Below, piece after piece: positions 8,444 to 16,247 of a stretch of 64,000 nt of DNA (positions are counted from its first letter, which is position 1; every line of letters starts with the position of its first letter). The position numbers were made by a program, and so were the translations under genes. The stretch is taken from NCBI GenBank assembly GCA_934875375.1, contig CAKXHL010000002.1, forward strand, positions 11,449 to 75,448. The letters are read 5' to 3'. Under the pieces are notes generated by a model. The model was given only the letters and a program-made list of their open reading frames with translations, searched no databases and was not told the DNA's origin. This DNA is from an uncultured bacterium. GTDB lineage: Bacteria; Bacillota; Clostridia; Oscillospirales; Ruminococcaceae.

Positions 8444-9202
8444 ATGAGGGATGACGATTTGAACAGCCGGCAGCGCGTATGGTTTTTAGATGAGGCCAGA
8501 GGACTTTCCATTCTGCTGATGGTGCTGCATCACGGCGCATACGACGCGGCTTTTCTGCTCGGGTGGCCGCTGGATTTTCTTTCGGCTGGGTGGTTCGGGA
8601 TCATCCGCACTTTTTTCGTCGGCGTTTTTGTGCTGATTTCCGGCTGCGCCTGCCGGTTTTCCCGCAGCAATCTGCGCCGGGGCGCACGGTGCCTTTTACC
8701 GGCGGCAGGGCTGTCCGCCATCACCGCTTTTCTGATCCCCGCCCAGCGGATCCGTTTTGGCATTTTGCACCTGCTGGGCTGCGCCATGCTGCTTTTTGCC
8801 TTTTTACAACCGCTGCTGGACCGGATTCCCCCCGCTTTCGGCGCCGGTGCGGGCTTGTTTCTTTTTTTCTTTTGTTTTTCGGTCCCCAGCGGACGGCTGG
8901 GCTTCGCTCCCATGCAAATACAGCTTCCCCGCTGTCTGTTTCAAAACGCCTTTACCGCGGCGCTGGGATTTCCCGGGCCGGGCTATTATTCCGCCGACTA
9001 CTTCCCGCTGATTCCGTGGCTGTTTCTTTTTTGGGCGGGCGCCTGCGTGGGGGTCTGGCTGCGTCTGGGCAGGGGGCCGGGCTGGCTGTACCAGCGCCAC
9101 AGCCCGTTTCTTGCGGCGGCAGGTCAAAAATCCCTTTGGATCTATCTTGTCCATCAGCCGGCGCTTTATCTGATTTTTCTGCTGATCCGCCTGTGTTTTT
9201 GA
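8444..9202 (+). CDS. HGSNAT-like (DUF1624) membrane acyltransferase, copy 1
   Basis: A 252-residue polytopic membrane protein with about seven hydrophobic segments. It begins with the heparan-alpha-glucosaminide N-acetyltransferase catalytic-domain pattern: VWFLDEARGLSILLMVLHHGAYD, then FGILHLLGCAMLLFAFLQPLLDR, and a C-terminal SLWIYLVHQPALYLIF segment. Bacterial members are thought to move acyl groups across the membrane onto sugars; the substrate is unknown. A TTG at 8459 preceded by GAGGG is an alternative start and would match the TTG start of the next gene. That gene is a clear paralogue with nearly the same length. Confidence 0.82.
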   Translation: MRDDDLNSRQRVWFLDEARGLSILLMVLHHGAYDAAFLLGWPLDFLSAGWFGIIRTFFVGVFVLISGCACRFSRSNLRRGARCLLPAAGLSAITAFLIPAQRIRFGILHLLGCAMLLFAFLQPLLDRIPPAFGAGAGLFLFFFCFSVPSGRLGFAPMQIQLPRCLFQNAFTAALGFPGPGYYSADYFPLIPWLFLFWAGACVGVWLRLGRGPGWLYQRHSPFLAAAGQKSLWIYLVHQPALYLIFLLIRLCF

Positions 9203-9303
9203 CTTTACAAATCGTTTGCTGTGGAGTATTGTAAAAAAGGTTGTCCGCCGCTTTCTCACAGCGGAAATGCCGCACGGATTTTGACACAAAGGAGGGAATT
9301 GGA

Positions 9304-10065
9304 TTGGCCTGCCTCACCGCCGATCCCATTCAAGCCAAAGCAAAGCGCTACCCTTTTCTGGACGAGCTTCGCGGTGCCGCGATCTTGATGATGATTGCCT
9401 ATCACCTTTTATATGACGGCGTTGTTTTTGCCGGCTGGGATATCCCGTTGTTTTCTCCTCCGCTTTCACTCTGGCAGGACAGCATCGGCGCCTTGTTTAT
9501 CCTCCTGTCCGGCTGTATGTGCCGGCTTTCCCGCAGCAACTGGCGGCGCGGCCTGCGCTGTCTGGCTGCGGCCTTAGCCATCACCGCCGTCACTTTTTTC
9601 CTGGTTCCCACCGTGGCCGACTGGTTCGGCGTGCTCCATTTTCTGGGCTGCGCCATGCTGCTGTATCCTCTTTTTCGCCCTCTGCTGGACCGGTTCCCTG
9701 CGCTGCCCGGAGCCGTCTGCTGTTTTTTGCTGTTCTGGGCCACCTATCCGGTCAGCCTGGGCAAAATCGGCGGGCTTTTTTGGCAGGCAAATCTTCCCTC
9801 CTTTCTTTACCGTAATTTTCTCACCGCGATTTTGGGATTCCCGCCCCATAACTTTGTTTCCAGCGATTATTACCCGCTGCTGCCCTGGATTTTCCTGTTC
9901 TTTTGCGGCAGCCTGCTGGGGCGGATTCTGGTTGGCCGGGGAGACCGTCCGGCGCTGCTGCGTTCCCGCTGCCGGCCGCTGGCCTTTTTGGGGCGGCACA
10001 GCTTTGTGATTTACCTGGTCCACCAGCCGGTGCTGTATGGGCTTTTTCTTCTCGCCGCACAATGA
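9304..10065 (+). CDS. HGSNAT-like (DUF1624) membrane acyltransferase, copy 2
   Basis: A 253-residue paralogue of the preceding gene. I chose the TTG at 9304 because AGGAGGG lies 8-9 bases upstream and it gives the same length as copy 1; the frame is open further upstream without a ribosome site. Shared features are FLDELRGAAILMMIAYHLLYDG, FLSGCMCRLSRSNWRRG-type arginine segments, FGVLHFLGCAMLLYPLFRPLLDR and FVIYLVHQPVLYGLF. The pair looks like a tandem duplication that has diverged, perhaps to use two acceptors or to work as a heteromer. No partner sugar enzyme is adjacent. Confidence 0.82.
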   Translation: MACLTADPIQAKAKRYPFLDELRGAAILMMIAYHLLYDGVVFAGWDIPLFSPPLSLWQDSIGALFILLSGCMCRLSRSNWRRGLRCLAAALAITAVTFFLVPTVADWFGVLHFLGCAMLLYPLFRPLLDRFPALPGAVCCFLLFWATYPVSLGKIGGLFWQANLPSFLYRNFLTAILGFPPHNFVSSDYYPLLPWIFLFFCGSLLGRILVGRGDRPALLRSRCRPLAFLGRHSFVIYLVHQPVLYGLFLLAAQ

Positions 10066-10188
10066 ACCACCCCATTGTCAAAAACGCCAAAGCGCCCCTT
10101 TTTTCTGCGTTTTGGCAGCTTTTGGATTGGAAATATGAAAAAATTGCGAACTTTTCACCCTTCGCCTTTTTTTCTTTGCCAAATTCGA

Positions 10189-10194
10189 TATAAT
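10189..10194 (+). promoter_or_regulatory. -10 element upstream of the oligopeptide-binding lipoprotein
   Basis: A perfect TATAAT lies 88 bases before the ATG at 10283, in a locally AT-rich stretch. No good -35 hexamer at 16-18 bases is visible, so an activator may be needed. Confidence 0.45.
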
Positions 10195-10282
10195 GAACTT
10201 AAATTTTGCGGGTGCTGACGGTTTTTCTCTCCGGCACTCGTTTTATCGGAGAAGAATGGAAACGGGAAAGGAGGAAGCCGGA

Positions 10283-11866
10283 ATGACGAAACGCTTTTGC
10301 CGCCTGTTGGCGGTGCTTTTGCTGCTTGCGTCCCTTTTGGGCGGCTGCTCGGATAAAACCGCCGGCCAGGTGTTCCGGCTGGATATTCTTTCCGAGCCGT
10401 CCACCATTGATCCGCAGACCGCCTCCTCCGACGAGCAGTATCTGATTTTGCTCAATACGATGGAGGGCCTTCTCAAAATGGATGAAAACCAGACTCCGAC
10501 CGAGGCTGCCGCCGAAAGCTACGCCGTTTCGGCCGACGGGCTGACCTATACCTTTTTTCTGCGCAAAGATATGCTCTGGTCCGACGGGAAAACGCCGGTT
10601 ACCGCTTACGATTTTCAGTTTGCCTTTCAGCGCCTGTTCGACCCGCAGACGCAGTCTCCTGCCGCTGTCAATTTCACCTGCATCCGCGGATCATCCGCAG
10701 CCCTGTCCGGCGAGGGCAGTGTCCAGGATATCGGCGTTACCGCCCAGGATGACGATACGCTGGTCTTTTCTCTGGAACATTTAAACCCGTCTTTCCTCTC
10801 GCTGCTGACCACTCCCGCCGCGCTGCCCTGCAACGAGGATTTTTTCCGGGCTGCCCGGGGGAAATACGGCGTGTCAGACGAATTCATGCTCTTTAACGGC
10901 CCGTTTTTCATTTACAGCTGGCCGGAAGGCGAGTATATTCACATGCGGAAAAACACCAATTATCATGCGCGGGATTCGGTCATTCCCTCTGCTTTCCGGC
11001 TGTATATTCGGGAGGAAAACGACCTGTCCCGCCTGACCGGCGGCGCTGTGGACGCGGCGGCCGTTTCCTTCGCCGAGCTGGAAACGCTGGACGAAACGTA
11101 TGGGGCGGTGCAGTTTTCCAATATTCTTTGGGCCATCCTGCCCAACCTGGAAAATCCGGCTCTTGCCAATCTCTCCATCCGCCAGGCGCTGGCCGCCGGA
11201 GTGGACCGGGAGGACCTTTCCGGTTATCTGGCGCAAAACCAGCAAATCGCCAGCGTTCCGGTCCCCCCAGCCGTAACGCTGGGCGGCGCTTCTTATCGGG
11301 AGCAGGCAGGCGATTCCGACGAGCTGGACGAATTGCCGTATACGGCCGCCGAACTGTTTCAAATCGGCCTGCGGGAGCTGGCGGCGGACGCGTCCCCTTC
11401 GCTGACCCTCATCTGTCCTGATTCCGATGGAATCCCCCTGCTGCTCAGCCAGCTGCAGCGCCAGTTGCGGGATGCGCTGGGCGTGTTCATCAACATCGAA
11501 CCGCTGGAACCGTCTGAACTGGATTCCCGCATTGCCAGCCGCGATTATGACTTGGCCCTTTGTCCGGTCAAGGCGTCTTATGACAGTCCGGAAGCGGTGC
11601 TATCCCAGCTTTACGGCGGGGAATCCCTCACCGGGTGGCAGAACGATCAGATGGTCGGCTACATGAATGGGGCCAAAAACGCCTCCACCGCCTCCGGTGT
11701 TCTTTCGTCCTACCGCTCCGCCGAACGGCTGCTGACGCAAAACGGCGTCGTCCTGCCGCTTTTTTACGAAACTTCCTACTACGTTACTGCGCCTTCGGTC
11801 ACCGGACTGCGCTTTTCCCCCTTTGGCTGCCATGTCTCTTTTGCCGAGGGACGCAAGAAAGGCTGA
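10283..11866 (+). CDS. Oligopeptide ABC transporter substrate-binding lipoprotein (SBP_bac_5)
   Basis: A 527-residue OppA/DppA-type extracellular binding protein from the ATG at 10283, preceded by AAAGGAGG. The signal peptide ends in a lipobox, LLGGC, so Cys is lipidated after cleavage. The mature part starts with the family pattern ILSEPSTIDPQTASSDEQY, followed by LLKMDENQTPTEAAAESYAVSADGLTYTFFLRKD. It would deliver peptides, or another solute, to a permease complex. No permease or ATPase gene is adjacent, so it is an orphan and may share a transporter encoded elsewhere. A bidirectional terminator follows. Confidence 0.9.
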   Translation: MTKRFCRLLAVLLLLASLLGGCSDKTAGQVFRLDILSEPSTIDPQTASSDEQYLILLNTMEGLLKMDENQTPTEAAAESYAVSADGLTYTFFLRKDMLWSDGKTPVTAYDFQFAFQRLFDPQTQSPAAVNFTCIRGSSAALSGEGSVQDIGVTAQDDDTLVFSLEHLNPSFLSLLTTPAALPCNEDFFRAARGKYGVSDEFMLFNGPFFIYSWPEGEYIHMRKNTNYHARDSVIPSAFRLYIREENDLSRLTGGAVDAAAVSFAELETLDETYGAVQFSNILWAILPNLENPALANLSIRQALAAGVDREDLSGYLAQNQQIASVPVPPAVTLGGASYREQAGDSDELDELPYTAAELFQIGLRELAADASPSLTLICPDSDGIPLLLSQLQRQLRDALGVFINIEPLEPSELDSRIASRDYDLALCPVKASYDSPEAVLSQLYGGESLTGWQNDQMVGYMNGAKNASTASGVLSSYRSAERLLTQNGVVLPLFYETSYYVTAPSVTGLRFSPFGCHVSFAEGRKKG

Positions 11867-11886
11867 TTGCGGCGAAAAGGCCGTAA

Positions 11887-11925
11887 AAAGGCCCCGAAAG
11901 AGAACGCATCTCTTTCGGGGCCTTT
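11887..11925. terminator. Bidirectional intrinsic terminator
   Basis: A 17-bp perfect stem (11887-11903 with 11909-11925) with a 5-base loop lies between the convergent binding-protein and pnuC genes. It has flanking A and T runs on both sides. Confidence 0.9.
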
Positions 11926-11945
11926 CTTTGCAGAAAATCCCGGAT

Positions 11946-12722
11946 TTATACCGGTTCGGCTTCTCCTTTTTTGGCAGAAAAGGCCGCTTTCATGCTTTTT
12001 TCTCTTCTCACATACAAAAACCATCTGACGGTTCCGTAAATGGTGTTGACCAGCATGGCGAACTCGTCAATCAACAAGCCGTAAGCGCCGGCGGAAATGT
12101 CCATGATAATATACAGCGCAGTGGTGATAAACCACGCGTACCACTGCTCGCTGTACCGCATCAGCAGCAAAACGCCGTTTACCATACCCATAGCGGAAGC
12201 AAACGCCTCCAGGTAGGAGGATTCGGCGCCGGGAATATTCATGGTAATGGAACCGGCTACAAGGCTGAAAACAACCACTCCTGCCATCACCAAAATTCCT
12301 TTTTTCCAGCCCAAAGATTTTACCTGCGTGAGATTTTCGTCCTGGGCGTCAGGATATTTGCTCCAGCGGATAAAGCTGATGATGTCAATGGGAATCCAGA
12401 AAAAGATGCAGGTCATGGCCAGGGTATACCATCCCAGCGCCAGGGCCAGCGCCACATAGGTTCCCTCGATGAAAACCAGGTCCACGATAAAATTCCATTT
12501 GCTCTGCTTGGCAATCAGCAATTCGCAGACCGGGTTGGCGATGACGTTAATCACCGAGCAGGCGATTAAAAAGGTACCACCTGTGCTTTCCAGCATCATC
12601 TCGGGGAAAAAGATCGTAAATACCATGGCAAGCACCAGCACGGTCGCCAGATAGCCGATCTGATACGGGGTAAAGGATTTCAAAAAGCTTTTGCATTTTT
12701 CAAAGTTCGTTTTTTGATTCAT
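11946..12722 (-). CDS. PnuC-type vitamin/nicotinamide riboside transporter
   Basis: A 258-residue membrane protein with about seven or eight hydrophobic segments. The region LLMRYSEQWYAWFITTALYIIMDI resembles the PnuC substrate-binding stretch (aromatic residues around W-x-x-W/N), and the fold order fits PnuC. PnuC proteins move nicotinamide riboside by facilitated diffusion; close relatives move thiamine or riboflavin. No NAD, thiamine or flavin gene is adjacent and no riboswitch is visible, so the vitamin cannot be named. It follows an amidohydrolase gene by one base, so the two are co-transcribed. That suggests the hydrolase acts on the imported compound or a precursor of it (inference). 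Confidence 0.78.
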   Translation of the reverse strand: MNQKTNFEKCKSFLKSFTPYQIGYLATVLVLAMVFTIFFPEMMLESTGGTFLIACSVINVIANPVCELLIAKQSKWNFIVDLVFIEGTYVALALALGWYTLAMTCIFFWIPIDIISFIRWSKYPDAQDENLTQVKSLGWKKGILVMAGVVVFSLVAGSITMNIPGAESSYLEAFASAMGMVNGVLLLMRYSEQWYAWFITTALYIIMDISAGAYGLLIDEFAMLVNTIYGTVRWFLYVRREKSMKAAFSAKKGEAEPV

Positions 12723-12723
12723 T

Positions 12724-13560
12724 TTATTTTATAATTCCTTTCTCACGAAGAATCCCGGCAAGCTTTGGAAACGCCCGCAGTGGGTTGTTCCAGTAAATGT
12801 CCTCAAATTGGTCCGGAGTAAAAATCTGTCGGATGGTTTCATCGTACTCGCCGAAAGCGGACAGCGCAATCGGCGGGCAGAAATCCGTTCCGTAAAGGAT
12901 CTGCCGGTAAGCGTCGGGATACTGGTGGATCGCGTGGTCATAGGCCGAAATGGTAGCTTCCACATCCTCCATGGCGCTGGCTCCCGGCTCAAAGGTTCCG
13001 CTGAAGTCGCTATACAGGTTGGGAACGCCGTGCATTGCCTGAACGCACTCGTCAAAGCGCGGGTCGTCCAGATGGGCAACGATAAAGTTGACATCCGGAT
13101 AGGCAAGCGCCACGTTGCGCACATATTTCGCGTTGGAACCCTCCATATCGTCATCCGTGGGCAGATGCAGCGAAGGCAGCCCGGTATGATAGGTGACCGA
13201 CAGGCCATACCGGCGGGCAAAATCATAAATGCACATCATTTTTTCATCGTCCGCCCGGCCCTTTTGATAGGTTAAAAAAATCTTTAGGCCTACCACCTTG
13301 CACTCCGGCCGCGCCAGCATCTTTTCTTCGATTGCCGACAGCTGGGGCAAAATTTCCTTGTGAATATCGATACTAGGGGATAAAAACAACCGCTCATCCG
13401 CCGCGGCTATCTGCCAGGATTCATCCGGCATCTGCGCGTTGGCAAACTGAGGCAGAAACTCCATGATGATGGCGTATCCTCCGGGGTTTTGATAATAAGC
13501 GTCTTTAATTTTCTGGTTTACAATGTGGGTGTGACAGTCTATTCTGCGTTGATTTTCCAT
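12724..13560 (-). CDS. Amidohydrolase-2 family metal-dependent hydrolase
   Basis: A 278-residue TIM-barrel protein. Metal-ligand candidates are the early HxH (DCHTHI), the His of VTYHTG, the His of FIVAHLDD and the Asp of YGTDFCPP, in the order expected for PF04909 amidohydrolases and decarboxylases. No signal peptide is seen, so it is cytoplasmic. The ATG has a GGAGAGG site. It is the first gene of a pair with pnuC (1-base gap). The pairing of a vitamin-type transporter with this hydrolase suggests a salvage role. Substrate unknown; the family also includes decarboxylases. Confidence 0.8.
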   Translation of the reverse strand: MENQRRIDCHTHIVNQKIKDAYYQNPGGYAIIMEFLPQFANAQMPDESWQIAAADERLFLSPSIDIHKEILPQLSAIEEKMLARPECKVVGLKIFLTYQKGRADDEKMMCIYDFARRYGLSVTYHTGLPSLHLPTDDDMEGSNAKYVRNVALAYPDVNFIVAHLDDPRFDECVQAMHGVPNLYSDFSGTFEPGASAMEDVEATISAYDHAIHQYPDAYRQILYGTDFCPPIALSAFGEYDETIRQIFTPDQFEDIYWNNPLRAFPKLAGILREKGIIK

Positions 13561-13651
13561 TGTCCTCTCCTATTCTACCGTCCCACAAAGCCGCCTTTTT
13601 TGTTGAAAGCGGTGCAGGGCCGGTTTCCTTTCACACAGCAAACCGACTTTA

Positions 13652-14209
13652 TCACGGCGCGTTGATGCTTTCCAGCATCCGCATCATTTCAATCCTCACT
13701 TCATGTCTTTCCAAATCCTCATTGGAATAGTGGAACAGATCCAGCCCGCCGATGGCAAAACCCTGGGACAGATAAAAACCAATCGCCGGCATGTTGCAGC
13801 TCTGGGTTTCCAGCACCAGCATCCGGGCCCCGGCCTTTTCCGCCACGCTGACGGCATATCTCATCAAAACGGTGCCGGCTCCCGTTCTCCGAAACGGTTC
13901 CTCTACGAACAGGTTGGCCACCCGCATCCGGTTGTTCCATCTCTCCGGATTCAGTTCCAGATAGCCTGCAATTTGCTCCTCGTCATCCACCGCGGCAAAC
14001 AGCATCGGCGCCGCCATGTGATCTTTCATCCAAGAGACTTCCAGTTCTTTCTCCACCGGGGCGTCAAACATCTTTTTGCGAAATTCTATCCGGCTCACGC
14101 CCCGTTCCTCTACAATCTGGACATCCAGATAGGAATCGGTCCGGTACCGAAACTGCCGTGTTCTCCCTTTCCAGGAATCGTCCAGCTTTACGATTCGATA
14201 TGCCGCCAT
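13652..14209 (-). CDS. GNAT N-acetyltransferase, streptothricin-acetyltransferase-like
   Basis: A 185-residue acetyl-CoA-dependent acetyltransferase. The acetyl-CoA loop is V-x-E-x-x-R-R-x-G-x-G-x-x-L (VEEPFRRTGAGTVL). The following LVLETQSCNMPAIGFYLSQGFAIGG and DLFHYSNED segments resemble streptothricin acetyltransferases and their chromosomal relatives. It could detoxify streptothricin-like drugs or acetylate a cellular amine; sequence alone does not decide this. The ATG is preceded by AGGAGG, and the gene lies 26 bases upstream of nothing else in its own direction except the pnuC pair. Confidence 0.8.
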   Translation of the reverse strand: MAAYRIVKLDDSWKGRTRQFRYRTDSYLDVQIVEERGVSRIEFRKKMFDAPVEKELEVSWMKDHMAAPMLFAAVDDEEQIAGYLELNPERWNNRMRVANLFVEEPFRRTGAGTVLMRYAVSVAEKAGARMLVLETQSCNMPAIGFYLSQGFAIGGLDLFHYSNEDLERHEVRIEMMRMLESINAP

Positions 14210-14235
14210 GCAGCTTCCTCCTGCTTTTTTGCAGC

Positions 14236-14877
14236 CTATTCTCCGATCAATGCCTTTACGGCCCGGGGGATATCCGCGGCGCAGGCCACTCGAATGTCTG
14301 CGCCGTCCACCTCATGGGGCAGATAGCCGTATTGACAGCCGATAAACGGCAGCCCGTTGTCCCGGGCCGCCTGCATGTCGTGATGGCGGTCCCCCACCAT
14401 CACCGCTTTGTCCGGCCGGATTTTATCCAGCACCATCTTCAGGGTATCCGATTTGGTGCAGCCCGGTTCCGCTCCCTGCAGCCAGGTAAAATAGGGCGCC
14501 AGCCCCAGCGCGGACGCAATTTTACGCACATAACCATTGGTGCCGTTGGTGCACACGGCAAGAATATATCCCGCTTCCGACAGCTGACGGATCATCTGCG
14601 GCACCCCGTCAAAAGCGCCGTGATACCGGTCGATGTTGCGGTATTCCGCCTCGGCGGTCAGCGCCATAAATTCATCAAACCGCTCCATCGGCGCGCCGGG
14701 CAGAAGGCCCTGGTAGATCTGCTCGTCCACACAGCCCATCAGCCGCATCACCGTATCGTCATCCGCCTGGGCGCCGGCAAACTTTTGCAGCACCTCTTTG
14801 TAAGTGGGAATGATAAACAGCTCAATGCGGTTGAGGGTGCCGTCCATGTCGAATACGACCAGCTTTTTTTCCTTCAT
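14236..14877 (-). CDS. HAD-family phosphatase, phosphoglycolate phosphatase-like
   Basis: A 213-residue HAD hydrolase read from the ATG at 14877, which has GAGGTG 6 bases upstream. The four HAD motifs are present: FDMDGTLN (nucleophile and acid Asp), CTNGTNG, a lysine in GCTKSDTL and MVGDRHHDMQAA. A helical cap follows motif I, as in Gph/PgmB enzymes. It likely removes phosphate from a small metabolite; phosphoglycolate is a guess from similarity. It follows the Cof-type gene by 10 bases in the same direction, so two HAD phosphatases share a transcript. Confidence 0.85.
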   Translation of the reverse strand: MKEKKLVVFDMDGTLNRIELFIIPTYKEVLQKFAGAQADDDTVMRLMGCVDEQIYQGLLPGAPMERFDEFMALTAEAEYRNIDRYHGAFDGVPQMIRQLSEAGYILAVCTNGTNGYVRKIASALGLAPYFTWLQGAEPGCTKSDTLKMVLDKIRPDKAVMVGDRHHDMQAARDNGLPFIGCQYGYLPHEVDGADIRVACAADIPRAVKALIGE

Positions 14878-14887
14878 CACCGCACCT

Positions 14888-15700
14888 CTATTCTCCCAGG
14901 ATAAACTGTTCCACAACCACCGCTACACCGTCCTCGTCGTTGGATACGGTCACATGGTCGGCAGCCGCCTTGACCGGCTCCTGCGCGTTGGCCATCGCCA
15001 CGCCCAGGCCTGCAAATTCAATCATCGACCGGTCGTTAAAGCCGTCGCCGCAGGCAATCATCTGCTCGCGCTCCATTCCCAAATGCTCCAGCAGCTTGCC
15101 CAGCGAATAGGCTTTATCAATGTTTTTCGGCATGATTTCCAAAAAGAACGGCTCCGACCGCAGTACGCTCAACATGTCTCCCAGCCGGGCCTTGACCTTC
15201 TTTTCCACCTCGGCCAGATACTCCCCGTCCTCGACCATCAGGCATTTGGTCACCGGAAAGTTGACAAAGCTCTTAAAATCCTCTACTTCCCGCACTTCCA
15301 TCTTGTTGATGCGGGATTCCAGTTCCACATATTGGTCGTCCTTTTTGGGGGTGATGACCGTTTCCTCCAGATAGGTCATAATATTGGTCTTGTATTCCCG
15401 GGACATATCGTATAAAAGAGCGGGCATATCAGCCGGCAGCGTCTTTTGATAAATCACCTCGCCGGTCTGAGCATTGATGATCCGCCCGCCGTTGAAAGAC
15501 AGGATGTAGCCGCCATACTCCTCCAGCTCCAGCTGCTTGGCCACTGGCATGATGCCGTAGGTAGGCCGCCCGGAGGCCAGCACGATTTTGACCCCTTTCT
15601 CCTGGGCTTTTTTTAACGCTGCCCGGGTGCGGGGGGTAATTTCTTTTTTCGAGTTGGTCAGGGTGCCGTCGATGTCCAGCACCAGGATTTTGTATTCCAT
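14888..15700 (-). CDS. Cof-type HAD-IIB sugar-phosphate phosphatase
   Basis: A 270-residue protein from the ATG at 15700; the longer open frame reaches into the divergent promoter and is unlikely. Motifs: LVLDIDGTLTNSKKEI (motif I with both Asp), LASGRP (motif II), a conserved lysine in IDKAYSLGKLLEHLG and IACGDGFNDRSMIE (motif IV). The large alpha/beta cap between motifs II and III marks subfamily IIB (Cof/YidA type), which hydrolyses sugar phosphates or cofactors. A strong extended -10 promoter lies immediately upstream. Family secure, substrate unknown. Confidence 0.9.
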   Translation of the reverse strand: MEYKILVLDIDGTLTNSKKEITPRTRAALKKAQEKGVKIVLASGRPTYGIMPVAKQLELEEYGGYILSFNGGRIINAQTGEVIYQKTLPADMPALLYDMSREYKTNIMTYLEETVITPKKDDQYVELESRINKMEVREVEDFKSFVNFPVTKCLMVEDGEYLAEVEKKVKARLGDMLSVLRSEPFFLEIMPKNIDKAYSLGKLLEHLGMEREQMIACGDGFNDRSMIEFAGLGVAMANAQEPVKAAADHVTVSNDEDGVAVVVEQFILGE

Positions 15701-15738
15701 AGCGACTCTCCATTCCTCTTTCCAAAATTTCGCAGACC

Positions 15739-15768
15739 AGTATAGCATATTTTCCCCGTTTCTGTCTA
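15739..15768 (-). promoter_or_regulatory. Sigma-A promoter of the two HAD genes
   Basis: On the minus strand TAGACA (15768-15763), 18 bases, TATACT (15744-15739), with an extended TGC in front of the -10. The start would be near 15732, about 30 bases before the ATG. Confidence 0.75.
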
Positions 15769-15785
15769 TTTTTTGGGCGCAAAAC

Positions 15786-15813
15786 TTGACATTTTTCTCC
15801 CGCTTTGTAGACT
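15786..15813 (+). promoter_or_regulatory. Sigma-A promoter of the MGMT-like gene
   Basis: TTGACA (15786-15791), 16 bases, TAGACT (15808-15813). It is divergent from, and only about 18 bases away from, the HAD promoter. The predicted start (about 15820) gives a very short leader containing just the GAGGTG ribosome site. Confidence 0.6.
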
Positions 15814-15836
15814 GAAAAGCAAGCGAGGTGAAAAAC

Positions 15837-16136
15837 ATGGTCCAGCGGGAGGATTTTTTTGAACGGGTATGGGAATTGGTAGCCGAAATCCCATACGGCC
15901 GGGTGGCAACTTACGGGCAGCTGGCAGATATGCTGGGCTATCCCCGGCACGCCAGACTGGCCGGTGCCGCCGTGCACCACGCGCCCCAGGGCCTGCCCTG
16001 CCACCGGGTCGTCGCCTCAAACGGGCGCTGCGCGCCCCACTGGCCAGAGCAGCAAATGTTGCTTTTGCAGGAAGGCGTTTCCATTTTGCCCGGCGGCAAG
16101 GCAGATCTTGCCCATTATCGCTGGGAAGGATTATAA
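15837..16136 (+). CDS. MGMT/alkyltransferase-like DNA repair protein
   Basis: A 99-residue protein covering only the DNA-binding domain of O6-alkylguanine alkyltransferases. It has a helix-turn-helix IPYGRVATYGQLADMLGYPRHARLAG and then the active-site motif PCHRVV. Stand-alone alkyltransferase-like proteins (ATL) often replace this Cys with Trp; here Cys is kept, so it may be catalytic or a Cys-containing ATL. It would scan DNA for alkylated guanine. The ATG at 15837 has GAGGTG 6 bases upstream; an in-frame GTG at 15828 overlaps that site and is less likely. It is a single gene behind its own promoter. Confidence 0.88.
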   Translation: MVQREDFFERVWELVAEIPYGRVATYGQLADMLGYPRHARLAGAAVHHAPQGLPCHRVVASNGRCAPHWPEQQMLLLQEGVSILPGGKADLAHYRWEGL

Positions 16137-16247
16137 AAACTGGAAAAAAGACGATGGAATGGCAAATACTTTGCATTGCGTCCAGCGGTTTTTTCATGAT
16201 AGGCTTTGTCCGAACCGAAAGGTAAAATCAAAAATGGAGGAATCCTG

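Noticed and set aside
13561..13651. Riboswitch upstream of the amidohydrolase-pnuC pair
   Set aside because: The spacer is under 100 bases and holds only a short weak hairpin.
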